The notes beneath the pieces were generated by a model, which was not told where the DNA came from, made no database searches, and worked only from the letters and a program-made list of their open reading frames with translations. 64,000 nt of DNA, from contig NZ_JAKQZC010000006.1 of the NCBI RefSeq assembly GCF_023736115.1, positions 1 through 64,000 on the forward strand. Direction: 5' to 3'. Shown piece by piece: positions 37,314 to 46,469 of the stretch (position 1 is the stretch's first letter; every line of letters begins with the position of its first letter). Both the position numbers and the translations under genes were made by a program. This stretch comes from Salinicola avicenniae. GTDB taxonomy: Bacteria > Pseudomonadota > Gammaproteobacteria > Pseudomonadales > Halomonadaceae.

Positions 37314-38374
37314 GCACTTGCCTCCTGCCGGCCGCGCCGACGTGCCAGCAGCCCGGCAATTCCCTGTGGCAGCGCCATCGTGACCAGCACGAACAATCCA
37401 CCCAGCAGGAACAGCCACGCATCCGGCACCGCACCGGTCAGCACGGTTTTCAGATAATTGACCACCAGGGCGCCCAGCAGCGCACCGTACAGTGTGGCGC
37501 GTCCGCCCAGCGCGACCCAGACCACCACCTCGATCGAGAACAGTGGCGCAAAGGTGCTCGGGTTGATGATGCCCACCTGCGGGACATAGAGCGCCCCAGC
37601 GATCCCGGCGATCATCGCCGACACCACGAACAGGGCCAGCTTGACATGATCCACCCGGTAGCCGATGAAACGCACTCGCGCCTCCGCATCTCGCGTGGCC
37701 ATGCTGACGCGTCCCAGCCTCGAGACGACGATCGCCCGGCACAGCCAGAAGGCCAGCAGCACGGCGACGCCGGATGCGATGAACAGCGCCACCGTCATGC
37801 CCTCGCTGGACAGGGAGAAGCCCAGCAGCTCGTAGAAGCGAGTCAGTCCGGTGCTGCCGCCCATGCCCATTTCGTTGCGGTTGAACACCAGCATCAGCGC
37901 GAAGGTCAGCGCCTGGGTAATGATCGAGAAGTAGACCCCGGTCACGCGCGACCGGAATGCCAGCCAGCCGAAGACCAGTGCCAGCAACCCCGGCGCGAGC
38001 ACGATCGCCAGCGCGGCGACCGGAAAGTAGGTCATCACCGCCTGCCAGCCGGGCAACGGCGAGGTCTGCGCGTTGAGATAGAGCCCCATGGCGTAGCCGC
38101 CGAGGGCGAAGAAGGCGCCATGGCCGAGACTGAGGATGCCGAGATAGCCCCAGATCAGATCCACGGCCAGCGCCAGCAGCATGTAGGTAAAATACTTGCC
38201 GAGCAGCGCCACGGTGGCGCTGCTGACATGCAGCGGGTTGCCATCCGGCAGCGCATTGAGCACCAGTACGCCCAGCATGCCGACAATCAGCACGACGCTG
38301 GTCAATAGCGTCGAGCGTGACAGGAAGGCCTGGCGGGAGCGGTCGATGGCCTGAGGGTTGTCGCTCGCGGTCAT
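37310..38374 (-). CDS. urtC: Urea ABC transporter permease UrtC
   Basis: A 354-residue LivM-like permease with about nine membrane helices. It starts at ATG 38374, overlapping the urtB stop. Features are DLIWGYLGILSLGHGAFFALGGYAMGLYL, VYFSIITQALTFALMLVFNRNEMGMGGSTGLT (the NE(M)GFGGNNGLT-type UrtC motif), TRDAEARVRFIGYRVDHVKLALFVVSAMIAGIAGALYVPQVGIINPS and VWVALGGRATLYGALLGALVVN. Confidence 0.95.
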   Translation of the reverse strand: MTASDNPQAIDRSRQAFLSRSTLLTSVVLIVGMLGVLVLNALPDGNPLHVSSATVALLGKYFTYMLLALAVDLIWGYLGILSLGHGAFFALGGYAMGLYLNAQTSPLPGWQAVMTYFPVAALAIVLAPGLLALVFGWLAFRSRVTGVYFSIITQALTFALMLVFNRNEMGMGGSTGLTRFYELLGFSLSSEGMTVALFIASGVAVLLAFWLCRAIVVSRLGRVSMATRDAEARVRFIGYRVDHVKLALFVVSAMIAGIAGALYVPQVGIINPSTFAPLFSIEVVVWVALGGRATLYGALLGALVVNYLKTVLTGAVPDAWLFLLGGLFVLVTMALPQGIAGLLARRRGRQEASA

Positions 38375-39993
38375 GAGGTGCGCCCCTTCGGTGCGAAGAT
38401 GCCCTGCGGGCGTTTCTGGATGAACAGAATGACGCCGACCAGCACGAACACCTTGGCCAGCACGGCGCCGACCCACGGCTGCAGCACCTGATTGATGACA
38501 CCCAGCGACATGCCGGCGACCAGGGTGCCCCACAGATTGCCGACGCCGCCGAAGACCACGACCAGGAAGGAGTCGACGATATAGCCCTGCCCCAGGTTAG
38601 GGCCGACGTTGGTCAACTGCGAGAGCGCCACCCCCGCGAGACCGGCGACCCCCGCGCCCAGGCCGAACGTGAGCATGTCGACGCGCGTCGCGCGGATGCC
38701 CATCGCCCGTGCCATGGCCCGGTTCTGGGTCACGGCGCGCACCTCCAGCCCGAGTCTTGTGAAGCGCATCAGTGCCCACAACGCCGCGAAAACCGCGAGA
38801 CAGAACAGCAGCACGCCGAAGCGGTTGAGCGTCAACGACAGGGCTTCGTTGATCTGCCACGAGCCCTGCAGCCAGTCCGGCGAACTCACCCGGCGGTTGA
38901 GCGGCGAGAAGACCGTGCGCACCAGCTGCTGCAGCATCAGGCTGAGGCCGAAGGTCGCCAGCAGTGTCTCCAGCGGGCGTCCCTTGAGAAAGCGGATGAC
39001 CGTGCGCTCGATCACCACCCCGAACGCGCCGGCGACCAGAAAGCCACCGGGAATCGCCAGCGCGAGCGCCAGCCCCGGCTGCCCCGGCAGCGCCTGCTGG
39101 ATCAGCCAGGTGGTGTAGGCGCCAATCATGATCAGCTCGCCGTGCGCCATGTTGATCACGCCCATGACCCCGAAGGTAATCGCCAGCCCGATCGCCGCCA
39201 GCACCAGAATCGACCCGGCGCTAAGGCCAAAGAAGAGGGTCTGGGCCCGGCTGTACCAGGCCCGCTTGTTCTCGATGCCGTCGAGTACCGCCCGCGTCTG
39301 TTCGGCCAGCGCGTCGTCACCGGCGGCGATCGGCGTCAGCGCGTTGCGCACGCGGGTGTCGAGATTGCCGCGCAGCGTTTCCAGCGCCTCGGCATCCCCT
39401 TGTGCCACCGCATGGAGGGCAAGCGCCATCTCGAGGCGTTCGCGTACGGCCGGGCTCTCTTCATCGGCGAGTGTCCGGCGCACGGTCTCGACGTTGTCCG
39501 ATGACACCTCGCCCAGCAGGCGGTCGGCGGCCTGCAAGCGCGATGCCTCGTCGCCACTGGCGAGCGACAGCGATGCCATGATGCCTTGTAGCTGGGTCCG
39601 CAGGTCGTTGTTGATGCGAAAGGCATCGACCGTACGCCGGGTACCGGTACCGGCATCCTCATAGCTGATGGCATCGATGATCGGCCATTCGCGGCCACTG
39701 TCATCGGTGATGATGTAGAAGCGATCGCCACGGCGCTCCTTGCCCAGACGGCCGTCGAGCAGCGCCTGCAGCCAGCGCATCTTCTGCTCGGCGTCGCTGT
39801 CCGCAATGGCCTGCGCGGCCTCGCCCTTGGCCTGAAAGTTGCCGGTGTCGAGCGCATCCAGCAGCGTTCGCGCCTGTGACTCGCTGACGGCGGCCACGGC
39901 GGAGGTGCCCCATGCCGACAGCAGGCACAGGAGCAGAGAAAGGGTCAGCAGGCGCGCCAGGCGCTGGCCCGCTGACAGTCTGTTATCGGTCAT
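38371..39993 (-). CDS. urtB: Urea ABC transporter permease UrtB
   Basis: A 540-residue LivH-like permease. A signal peptide (LLTLSLLLCLLSAWGTSAVAA) and a periplasmic region of about 220 residues with helical repeats (LLDALDTGNFQAKGEAAQAIAD, RLEMALALHAVAQGDAEALETL) precede about eight membrane helices. This extended N-terminus is usual for proteobacterial UrtB. The permease part has GVMGVINMAHGELIMIGAY, RAVTQNRAMARAMGI and VDSFLVVVFGGVGNLWGT. It follows urtA by 94 bases. Confidence 0.94.
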   Translation of the reverse strand: MTDNRLSAGQRLARLLTLSLLLCLLSAWGTSAVAAVSESQARTLLDALDTGNFQAKGEAAQAIADSDAEQKMRWLQALLDGRLGKERRGDRFYIITDDSGREWPIIDAISYEDAGTGTRRTVDAFRINNDLRTQLQGIMASLSLASGDEASRLQAADRLLGEVSSDNVETVRRTLADEESPAVRERLEMALALHAVAQGDAEALETLRGNLDTRVRNALTPIAAGDDALAEQTRAVLDGIENKRAWYSRAQTLFFGLSAGSILVLAAIGLAITFGVMGVINMAHGELIMIGAYTTWLIQQALPGQPGLALALAIPGGFLVAGAFGVVIERTVIRFLKGRPLETLLATFGLSLMLQQLVRTVFSPLNRRVSSPDWLQGSWQINEALSLTLNRFGVLLFCLAVFAALWALMRFTRLGLEVRAVTQNRAMARAMGIRATRVDMLTFGLGAGVAGLAGVALSQLTNVGPNLGQGYIVDSFLVVVFGGVGNLWGTLVAGMSLGVINQVLQPWVGAVLAKVFVLVGVILFIQKRPQGIFAPKGRTS

Positions 39994-40087
39994 GTTCTTA
40001 TCCTCGAAGGCGCCCGTTCACGGGCGTCATCCGAATCGGTGCCTCTGGCGTGCAGGCCGACGCTCTTCGAGCGCCGGCAGGCGGGCG

Positions 40088-41395
40088 TTACTCGGCGCCC
40101 GGACCGTCTTCGCAGGTCATCGACTCGACGTTGAACTTGCCGCAGCGTAACGGCGCACGCCAGTCGCTGATCAGGTTTGCCGATTCCGGCAGGTAGTCCG
40201 ACCAGGCATCCCCAGCCACCGCGGAGGGGGACTGCCAGACAACGCTGAACTGACCGTCATCCTGGATCTCGCCGATCATCACCGGCTTGGTGATGTGGTG
40301 GTTCGGCATCATCGTGGAGGCACCGCCGGAGAGGTTGGGCACGGTCACACCGATGATCGCATCCTTGACCGCGTCGACATCCGTGGTGCCGGCACTCTCG
40401 ACCGCCTGCAGCCACATATTGAAGCCGATGTAGTGCGCTTCCATCGGATCGTTGGTCACCGCGTCATCATTTCCGGTGAAGTCGAGCCAGTTATCGATGA
40501 AATCGTAGTTGGCGTCGCTGTCGACGCTCATGAAGTAGTTCCAGGCCGCCATGTGACCGACCAGCGGGGCGGTATCGATCCCTGACAGTTCCTGCTCGCC
40601 CACCGAGAATGCCACCACCGGAATGTCGGAAGCCGAGATGCCCTGGTTGGAAAGCTCGTTGTAGAACGGAACGTTGGCGTCGCCGTTGATGGTCGAGACC
40701 ACGGCCGTCTTCTTGCCCTGGCTGCCGAAATCGCTCACCTCGGAGACGATCGACTGCCAATCGCTGAAGCCGAACGGCGTGTAGTTGATCATGATGTCGT
40801 CATCCGACACGCCATGATCCTTGAGGTAGGCCTCGAGAATCTTGTTGGTCGTCCGCGGATAGACGTAGTCGGTTCCCAGCAGCGCCCAGCGCTCGACGCC
40901 CTGGCTCATCAGGTAGTCGACGGCAGGAATCGCCTGCTGGTTCGGCGCGGCGCCGGTATAGAAAATGTTCTCGGAGGACTCTTCCCCTTCGTACTGCACC
41001 GGGTAGAACAGCAGGCCATTGAGCTCTTCCACCACCGGCAGCACCGCCTTGCGCGATGCCGAGGTCCAGTTGCCGAAGATGACGTCGACCCGGTCGTCGC
41101 CGGTCAGCATGTCACGCGCCTGCTCGGCGTAGAGCGACCAGTCCGAATTGGGGTCCATCACCATCGGCTCCAGCTGGCGCCCCAGCAGGCCGCCGGCTTC
41201 GTTCTGCTGCTCGATCAGCATCAGCATTTCGTCTTTCAGCGTCGACTCGCTGATGGCCATGGTGCCGGAGAGCGAGTGCAGAATGCCGACGCGAATCGGG
41301 CCTTCATCCTGCGCCACGGCGGCGCCGCCGAATGCGCTCAATCCCAGCGCGATGCTGGAACCCGCGATCAGTCTACGGAGGGAAGTTGTTGTCAT
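40088..41395 (-). CDS. urtA: Urea ABC transporter substrate-binding protein UrtA
   Basis: A 435-residue periplasmic protein that binds urea. ATG 41395 has AAGGAGCACTCC in front and gives a signal peptide with probable cleavage after AVA at residues about 26-28. Family marks are IRVGILHSLSGTMAISESTLKDEMLMLIEQQN, MDPNSDWSLYAEQAR, FGNWTSASRKAVLPVVEELNGLLFYPVQYEGEESS, LLGTDYVYPRTTNKI and GFNMWLQAV. It is the first gene of the urea block and lies downstream of a sigma-54 promoter with NtrC-like sites. Confidence 0.96.
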   Translation of the reverse strand: MTTTSLRRLIAGSSIALGLSAFGGAAVAQDEGPIRVGILHSLSGTMAISESTLKDEMLMLIEQQNEAGGLLGRQLEPMVMDPNSDWSLYAEQARDMLTGDDRVDVIFGNWTSASRKAVLPVVEELNGLLFYPVQYEGEESSENIFYTGAAPNQQAIPAVDYLMSQGVERWALLGTDYVYPRTTNKILEAYLKDHGVSDDDIMINYTPFGFSDWQSIVSEVSDFGSQGKKTAVVSTINGDANVPFYNELSNQGISASDIPVVAFSVGEQELSGIDTAPLVGHMAAWNYFMSVDSDANYDFIDNWLDFTGNDDAVTNDPMEAHYIGFNMWLQAVESAGTTDVDAVKDAIIGVTVPNLSGGASTMMPNHHITKPVMIGEIQDDGQFSVVWQSPSAVAGDAWSDYLPESANLISDWRAPLRCGKFNVESMTCEDGPGAE

Positions 41396-41497
41396 GGAGT
41401 GCTCCTTCGTCAGTATCCCCAGTTCAGTCACCCTGATGCGAGCGGGCTCGAACGCGGGAGGCCCCGCGGACGCGCTGCCGTCGATCCTTCAGGCACA

Positions 41498-41512
41498 TGC
41501 ATATTTCGTGCC
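41498..41512 (-). promoter_or_regulatory. Sigma-54 promoter of the urt-ure block
   Basis: On the minus strand the sequence is GGCACGAAATATGCA: a perfect -24 GGCACG, exactly 10 bases between the GG and GC dinucleotides, and TGC in the -12 element. This matches the RpoN consensus (TGGCACG-N4-TTGCW) except at two flanking positions. The start of transcription would be about 90 bases before urtA. Confidence 0.75.
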
Positions 41513-41580
41513 TTGAATGACGCCGCGCCGCCAACGCGTATACAAAAAACGGGAAAAGAGGACGTTCACACCCCAAAATA

Positions 41581-41597
41581 TGCAAGAAAATGGTGCA
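41581..41597. promoter_or_regulatory. NtrC-like binding site 1 upstream of urtA
   Basis: TGCAAGAAAATGGTGCA against consensus TGCACCA-N3-TGGTGCA: right arm 7 of 7, left arm 5 of 7. Its centre is about 100 bases upstream of the predicted sigma-54 start, a usual enhancer distance. Confidence 0.6.
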
Positions 41598-41666
41598 CAG
41601 CCGCGCCGAATTTCTGCCGGATTGCGCCAGCCATGCCTCAACACGAGGCCGCACCGCGCCGCGGAA

Positions 41667-41683
41667 TGCACCAATAAGGCACA
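41667..41683. promoter_or_regulatory. NtrC-like binding site 2 upstream of urtA
   Basis: TGCACCAATAAGGCACA: left arm 7 of 7, right arm 4 of 7. It lies 86 bases (about eight helical turns) further upstream than site 1, so both could face the same side of the helix. Confidence 0.45.
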
Positions 41684-41831
41684 CGCACGACTAGGGTAAG
41701 CATTTGAAGGCACCGATTTTGTGCGCGCCTGCGGTGCCAGCGGGCACCACAGGCCGCACGTCGATGCGGAGAAAGCGTGGCAGGGGTTATCAGGGCCGCG
41801 ACAGGATACGACCGCTAGCACCTACTAGCGC

Positions 41832-43631
41832 TTAAAAGTGATCCGCGTCGAGCGCCATCAGGCCAGCCGCGCCGGCTCCGATCTGCGCCTCGAAAGCCGT
41901 GCTACGCGGCAGCAAGCGCTCGATGAAGTGGCGTGCCACGATCAGCTTGGCACGATAGAAAGCCTCATCCATGGCGCCTCCCTTTTCCAGGCCGCGCCAC
42001 GCCGCCCGTGCGGCCTGCCACCAGAGCCAGGCATAAACTGTATAGCCCGTCAGCTGCAGATAGTCGTTCGCCGCTGCACCCGTAGCCGCCGGGTCTCGAT
42101 CGGCCTCGGCCAGCAGCGTCGCCGTGCTGCGCTCGAGACGCGCCAGAACCTGTTCGGCCGCCTCGAGAAACGGCGCCAACGCCTCCTCGGCGCCTGCCGG
42201 CAGCCACAGGTCATCGCGCATCCGTCGCGCCAGCGCCTCGACGTAGGCGCCGCCGTTACGCGTCAACTTGCGTCCGACCAGATCCATGGCCTGAATACCG
42301 TTGGTACCTTCATAGATCATGGCGATACGCGCGTCCCGCACGAACTGCTCCGCGCCCCATTCGACGCAGTACCCGCTACCCCCGTACAGTTGCTGCGCTT
42401 CCACCGTGGCGTCGAAGCCACGATCGCTGAGGAAGGCCTTGGCCACCGGCGTCAGCAGCGCGACCATCGCCTCCGATGCCTCGCGCACGGCGACCTCAGG
42501 ATGCAGCCGCGCCCGATCAATCTCCGCGGCGACGAACCCGGCGAAGAGTCGCCCACCCTCGTTCCAGGCCCGCACGTCGAGCGCCATGCGGCGCACGTCC
42601 GGATGCACGAGTATCGGATCGGCCGGCTTGGCCGGTAAAGCAGCCCCACCCGGCGCCCGGCTCTGCAGGCGCTCGCGGGCGAAGGCAATGGCGTTCTGGT
42701 AGGCGACCTCCCCCAGCCCTAGCCCCTGAATACCGATCGACAGCCGTTCTTCGTTCATCATCGTGAACATCGCCGCCAACCCCTGATGCGGCTCACCGAT
42801 CAGCAGGCCTCGCGCCGCCTCGAAGTGCATGACGCAAGTGGCGCTCGCGCGAATGCCCATCTTGTGTTCCAGACCGCCGCAGAGCACGCCATTATCGTCA
42901 CCGAGCGCCCCCGACTCATCGACCCAACGCTTCGGCACGAGAAACAGCGAAATGCCGCGCGAGCCGGCCGGGGCGTCAGGCAGCTTGGCCAACACCAGAT
43001 GGACGATATTGTCGGTCAGGTCGTGCTCGCCGCCGGTGATCCAGATCTTGCTGCCGAAGATATCGTAGTCGCCGTCCTCTCGCGGCTCGGCGCGCGTCTT
43101 GATCAACCCCAGATCCGTGCCGCAGTGCGGCTCGGTCAGGCACATGGTGCCGAGCCAGTCGCCGGCATAGAGATGAGGCAGGTAACGTGCCCGGACGGTC
43201 TCGTCCGCACACGCCTCGAGCAGCGACGCTGCCCCCTGATTGAGCGACAGGTAAAGCGCGAACCCGGTGTTGGCGGCAAACAACATCTCGTCGACGGCGT
43301 GCGTCACCAGTTTGGGCAGCCCCTGCCCGCCCAACTCGAGATCCCCGCCGAGGCCGCACCAGCCCCCATCCGCCAGCAGCCGGAAAGCCTCGCGAAACCC
43401 AGCAGGCGTAGAGACGCGCCCGGCCTCCAGCAGACATCCCTGGGCATCACCGGACTGGTTGAGCGGCTGCAGCTCGGCTTCGATCACTCGAGCCGCCTCC
43501 TCGAGCACCGCCTCCGCCAGCCCACTTTCCAGCTCCGTGGTGGCCGGCATCGTCGGCCACACTTTTCCCGCTTCGAGAACGTCTTCACGTACAAACCGCA
43601 GGTCCGCTAGCGGCGCTCGATAGACCGTCAT
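41832..43631 (-). CDS. Acyl-CoA dehydrogenase with C-terminal extension (DmdC-like length)
   Basis: A 599-residue FAD enzyme that forms the alpha-beta double bond of an acyl-CoA. Parts in order are an N-terminal ACAD cap with YRAPLADLRFVREDVL, helical domain to about residue 160, MCLTEPHCGTDLGLIKTRAEP and IWITGGEHDLTDNIVHLVLAK (FAD/substrate), then MGIRASATCVMHFE, MNEERLSIGIQGLGLGEVAYQNA and QQLYGGSGYCVEWGAEQFVRDARIAMIYEGTNGIQAMDLVGRK with the catalytic Glu in YEGTNG. An extra C-terminal helical domain follows, as in the large ACADs that include 3-methylthiopropanoyl-CoA dehydrogenase. The substrate is not clear from sequence. The gene has a strong ribosome-binding site (GGAGGTGAGGAG). Confidence 0.88.
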   Translation of the reverse strand: MTVYRAPLADLRFVREDVLEAGKVWPTMPATTELESGLAEAVLEEAARVIEAELQPLNQSGDAQGCLLEAGRVSTPAGFREAFRLLADGGWCGLGGDLELGGQGLPKLVTHAVDEMLFAANTGFALYLSLNQGAASLLEACADETVRARYLPHLYAGDWLGTMCLTEPHCGTDLGLIKTRAEPREDGDYDIFGSKIWITGGEHDLTDNIVHLVLAKLPDAPAGSRGISLFLVPKRWVDESGALGDDNGVLCGGLEHKMGIRASATCVMHFEAARGLLIGEPHQGLAAMFTMMNEERLSIGIQGLGLGEVAYQNAIAFARERLQSRAPGGAALPAKPADPILVHPDVRRMALDVRAWNEGGRLFAGFVAAEIDRARLHPEVAVREASEAMVALLTPVAKAFLSDRGFDATVEAQQLYGGSGYCVEWGAEQFVRDARIAMIYEGTNGIQAMDLVGRKLTRNGGAYVEALARRMRDDLWLPAGAEEALAPFLEAAEQVLARLERSTATLLAEADRDPAATGAAANDYLQLTGYTVYAWLWWQAARAAWRGLEKGGAMDEAFYRAKLIVARHFIERLLPRSTAFEAQIGAGAAGLMALDADHF

Positions 43632-43974
43632 CTCCTCACCTCCCGTTCAAACGTGCGTTTCAATATAAACGATGATAGGGCGCTGACTGATCCCTGACAT
43701 TGGTCTAGCCATGGCGCTGTACGCCACGCCTGTCGCGGGCTGCACCATCAATATCACCGCCGCGACGCAAACAGGACCGTGGAGATCGGGTTGAGGGTGG
43801 TTGGAACCCCGCGGTTGATTCAGGATAATTATGGGCTTGCGTGTTTTCACCGATCCGCCAGACTAAGTGCGCACTGGTGCGGCGAGAATGGCGCAATCGA
43901 ACGCAAGGGCGTTGCCGTCGTTCGCGATGCGAATGCGGCACCAGCGATCAAACATAACCAAGGGAGAACGGCTA
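43632..43974. other. Divergent promoter region of acyl-CoA dehydrogenase and BCCT genes
   Basis: 343 bases without a supported gene. A TATATT near 43665 (minus strand) and several AT-rich stretches suggest promoters, but no full -35/-10 pair or operator is convincing. Confidence 0.4.
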
Positions 43975-45603
43975 GTGGCTCAGGACACTAATAATCAGCC
44001 GGATGCGCCACAGGAAGGCATTCCGGCGCCGGAGGGTCCCGCCAATCTCATCGATACCGATTATGTGATTGGCCAGGACAATATTCAGACCAACAAGTTC
44101 GGCTTCGATGTCGACCTGCATGGCAAGGTCTTCACGATCTCGTCGCTGTTGATTCTCTTCTTCGTGATCATCACGTTGGCACTGCCCGACCAGATGGGAC
44201 CGATCTTCAACGGCATGAAGAGTTTCCTGACGGATAACCTGAGCTGGCTGTTCCTGCTGGCCGGCAATATCTTCGTGATTCTCTCCGTGGTGCTGATCTT
44301 TACCCCGCTGGGCAAGGTCAGAATCGGCGGCATGGAGGCAAAACCCGACTTCAGCTATGCCGGCTGGTTCGCGATGCTGTTCGCCGCCGGCATGGGTATC
44401 GGATTGATGTTCTACGGCGTTTCCGAACCGATTACACACTTCGGCACAGCCGTGACCGGGGATTCCTGGGCGCCGCTGGGTGGTGCTGAAGGCAACGATG
44501 CCGCCTCTCAGTCGCTGGCCATGGCCGCCACGATCTTCCACTGGGGCCTGCACCCGTGGGGCATCTATGCCGTCGTCGCCCTGTCGCTGGCGCTGTTCTC
44601 TTTCAACAAGGGCCTGCCGCTGACCATGCGTTCGATCTTCTACCCGATTCTGGGTGAGCGGATCTGGAGCTGGCCGGGCCACGTGATCGATATCCTGGCC
44701 GTCTTTGCGACGCTGTTCGGTCTGGCGACCTCACTGGGTCTCGGCGCCTCACAGGCCTCTGCCGGCCTCAACTACCTGTTCGGCGTGCCCAATACCGACG
44801 TCACCATGGTGCTACTGATCATCGGCATCACGATCATTGCCCTGGGCTCGGTCATGCTCGGCGTCGACAAGGGCGTTCAGCGTCTGTCGCAGATCAACAT
44901 GGCGTTGGCCTTCCTGTTGCTGCTGTTCGTGGTCATCGTCGGCCCGACCGCCCTGATCGCTACCAGCTTCTTCGAGAACCTGTTCTCGTACGCGACCGAA
45001 CTGCCGGCTCTGTCCAATCCGTTCGGACGTGAAGACACCAACTTCGTTCATGGCTGGACTGCCTTCTACTGGGCCTGGTGGATCTCCTGGTCGCCGTTCG
45101 TCGGCATGTTCATCGCGCGCGTCAGCCGCGGCCGTACCGTACGCGAGTTCCTGATCGCCGTACTGGTCGTGCCGACCGTGGTATCGGTGCTTTGGATGAC
45201 CGCCTTCGGCGACACTGCCATCAATCAGCTGGTCAGCGACGGCTTCGAAGGCGTGCGCGACGCCGCTCTTGAGCTGCAGCTCTTCACCATGCTGGGGCAA
45301 CTGCCGCTCTCCGCGATTACCTCCTTCGTCGGGATCGTGCTGGTGATGGTGTTCTTCATCACCTCCTCCGACTCCGGCTCTCTGGTCATCGACTCGATCA
45401 CCGCCGGTGGCAAGGTGGATGCACCGAAACCGCAGCGCGTGTTCTGGGCGCTGATCGAAGGCGCCATCGCTATCGCCCTGCTGCTGGGCGGCGGACTGAT
45501 TGCGCTGCAGGCCGCCGTCATCACGACGGGCCTGCCGTTCACGATCGTGCTGCTGGCAGCGTGCTACGCCATCATCCAGGGACTGCGCTCGGAACCGCGC
45601 TAA
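43975..45603 (+). CDS. BCCT-family osmolyte (betaine/choline/carnitine) transporter
   Basis: A 542-residue, 12-helix sodium- or proton-coupled importer of quaternary ammonium compounds. The likely start is GTG 43975 (VAQDTNNQP), with AGGGAG 8 bases upstream; the open frame before it is not conserved. The family signature is clear: the glycine-rich helix GWFAMLFAAGMGIGLMFYGVSEPITHF and YWAWWISWSPFVGMFIARVSRGRTVREF, with the Trp cluster that holds the substrate. Both termini are short, so it lacks the long osmosensing tail of BetP/BetT-type carriers. Substrate cannot be fixed from sequence; betaine uptake fits a halophile. Confidence 0.93.
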   Translation: MAQDTNNQPDAPQEGIPAPEGPANLIDTDYVIGQDNIQTNKFGFDVDLHGKVFTISSLLILFFVIITLALPDQMGPIFNGMKSFLTDNLSWLFLLAGNIFVILSVVLIFTPLGKVRIGGMEAKPDFSYAGWFAMLFAAGMGIGLMFYGVSEPITHFGTAVTGDSWAPLGGAEGNDAASQSLAMAATIFHWGLHPWGIYAVVALSLALFSFNKGLPLTMRSIFYPILGERIWSWPGHVIDILAVFATLFGLATSLGLGASQASAGLNYLFGVPNTDVTMVLLIIGITIIALGSVMLGVDKGVQRLSQINMALAFLLLLFVVIVGPTALIATSFFENLFSYATELPALSNPFGREDTNFVHGWTAFYWAWWISWSPFVGMFIARVSRGRTVREFLIAVLVVPTVVSVLWMTAFGDTAINQLVSDGFEGVRDAALELQLFTMLGQLPLSAITSFVGIVLVMVFFITSSDSGSLVIDSITAGGKVDAPKPQRVFWALIEGAIAIALLLGGGLIALQAAVITTGLPFTIVLLAACYAIIQGLRSEPR

Positions 45604-45629
45604 TCACATCGCGACATCGAGCATCCCCT

Positions 45630-45664
45630 ACAGCGAGCGGCCACCTGGCCGCTCGCTGTCGTTT
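45630..45664. terminator. Terminator between BCCT and exonuclease genes
   Basis: A perfect 14-bp stem, ACAGCGAGCGGCCA (45630-45643) with its complement (45646-45659) around CC, followed by CGTTT. It serves the convergent genes on both sides. Confidence 0.85.
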
Positions 45665-45743
45665 CCGAGTAGAGAAAATGCCAGAACACGAGAAGAAAGC
45701 GAGAAGGATGCGACGATCACGCCAGCGCCCGGTTGCCGGGACC

Positions 45744-46469
45744 CTAGCGCCAGAGCGCGCTGACCGGGGTATCCCAGCTGTAGTGATAGAGAATCTGCGC
45801 CTGCAGCAGCTCGGCCGTCGCCAAGGAATCGACCAGCGCATGGTGCCCCGTGTAGGCCGGCAGATGATAGCGTTGGCGGCTTTCGTGCAGGCGAATCGAG
45901 GCCATCGGGCGACCTGCCCAGCGCCGCAAACGCGCCCACCAGGACTGCCGATGAATCCGCGCCTCGAGCGACATGGTGTCGAGCATCGGCATCAGCAGGC
46001 CTTCACCCACACGCTCGCGGAAGGCGGCATCGAGAAAGCTTCGTTCCAACTGACGGTAGTGCACCACCACTAACCGACCGGTGATTTGCGCCAGCAGCTC
46101 GTCGATGATGCTGGCGAAGTCGGGCGCATCGGCCACTTCTGCATGGGTGATATGGTGAAATGCCACCGACTCGTCGCTCAGCTGGCGGCGCGGCGCCAGT
46201 ACCCAGTATTTTCCTTCTGCCGGGCGGATGCGATCGAGCGTGAACGGTACCAGACCGACGCTGACGATATCGTGGCGGTGGCTGTCCAGCCCGGTGGTCT
46301 CGAAGTCCATCGCCATCAACGGCACCTCGCTGATCGGCGTCGCCGGATCCGGCAGGCCGGTTTCGAAGTAGCGCTTGAGGCGCGGGTCGGCGGCCTGTGT
46401 CGCACGCGCCGCCAGATAGTCGGGCCAGTTGGGCTGCGCCTGACGACGAAAACCGAAGCGCCGGCTCAC
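45744..46469 (-). CDS. DnaQ-like 3'-5' exonuclease
   Basis: A 241-residue DEDDh exonuclease. The first motif is AMDFETTGLDSHRHDIVSVGLVPF (Asp and Glu for metal), a middle part has FAS and VVVHYRQLERSFLDAAF (second Asp region), and the third motif HHALVDSLATAELLQA holds the catalytic His and Asp. There is no polymerase or helicase attached. Its start overlaps the stop of the DUF294 gene by 4 bases (46466-46469), so the two are a translation-coupled pair. The same pair is found near acetate permease genes in many gammaproteobacteria; its role is not established. Confidence 0.88.
   Translation of the reverse strand: MSRRFGFRRQAQPNWPDYLAARATQAADPRLKRYFETGLPDPATPISEVPLMAMDFETTGLDSHRHDIVSVGLVPFTLDRIRPAEGKYWVLAPRRQLSDESVAFHHITHAEVADAPDFASIIDELLAQITGRLVVVHYRQLERSFLDAAFRERVGEGLLMPMLDTMSLEARIHRQSWWARLRRWAGRPMASIRLHESRQRYHLPAYTGHHALVDSLATAELLQAQILYHYSWDTPVSALWR

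Noticed and set aside
36456..38501. A 681-codon frame that would fuse extra sequence to UrtD
   Set aside because: The first 395 codons lie inside urtC in another frame and are Arg/Cys/Gly-rich. UrtD begins at ATG 37313, overlapping the urtC stop.
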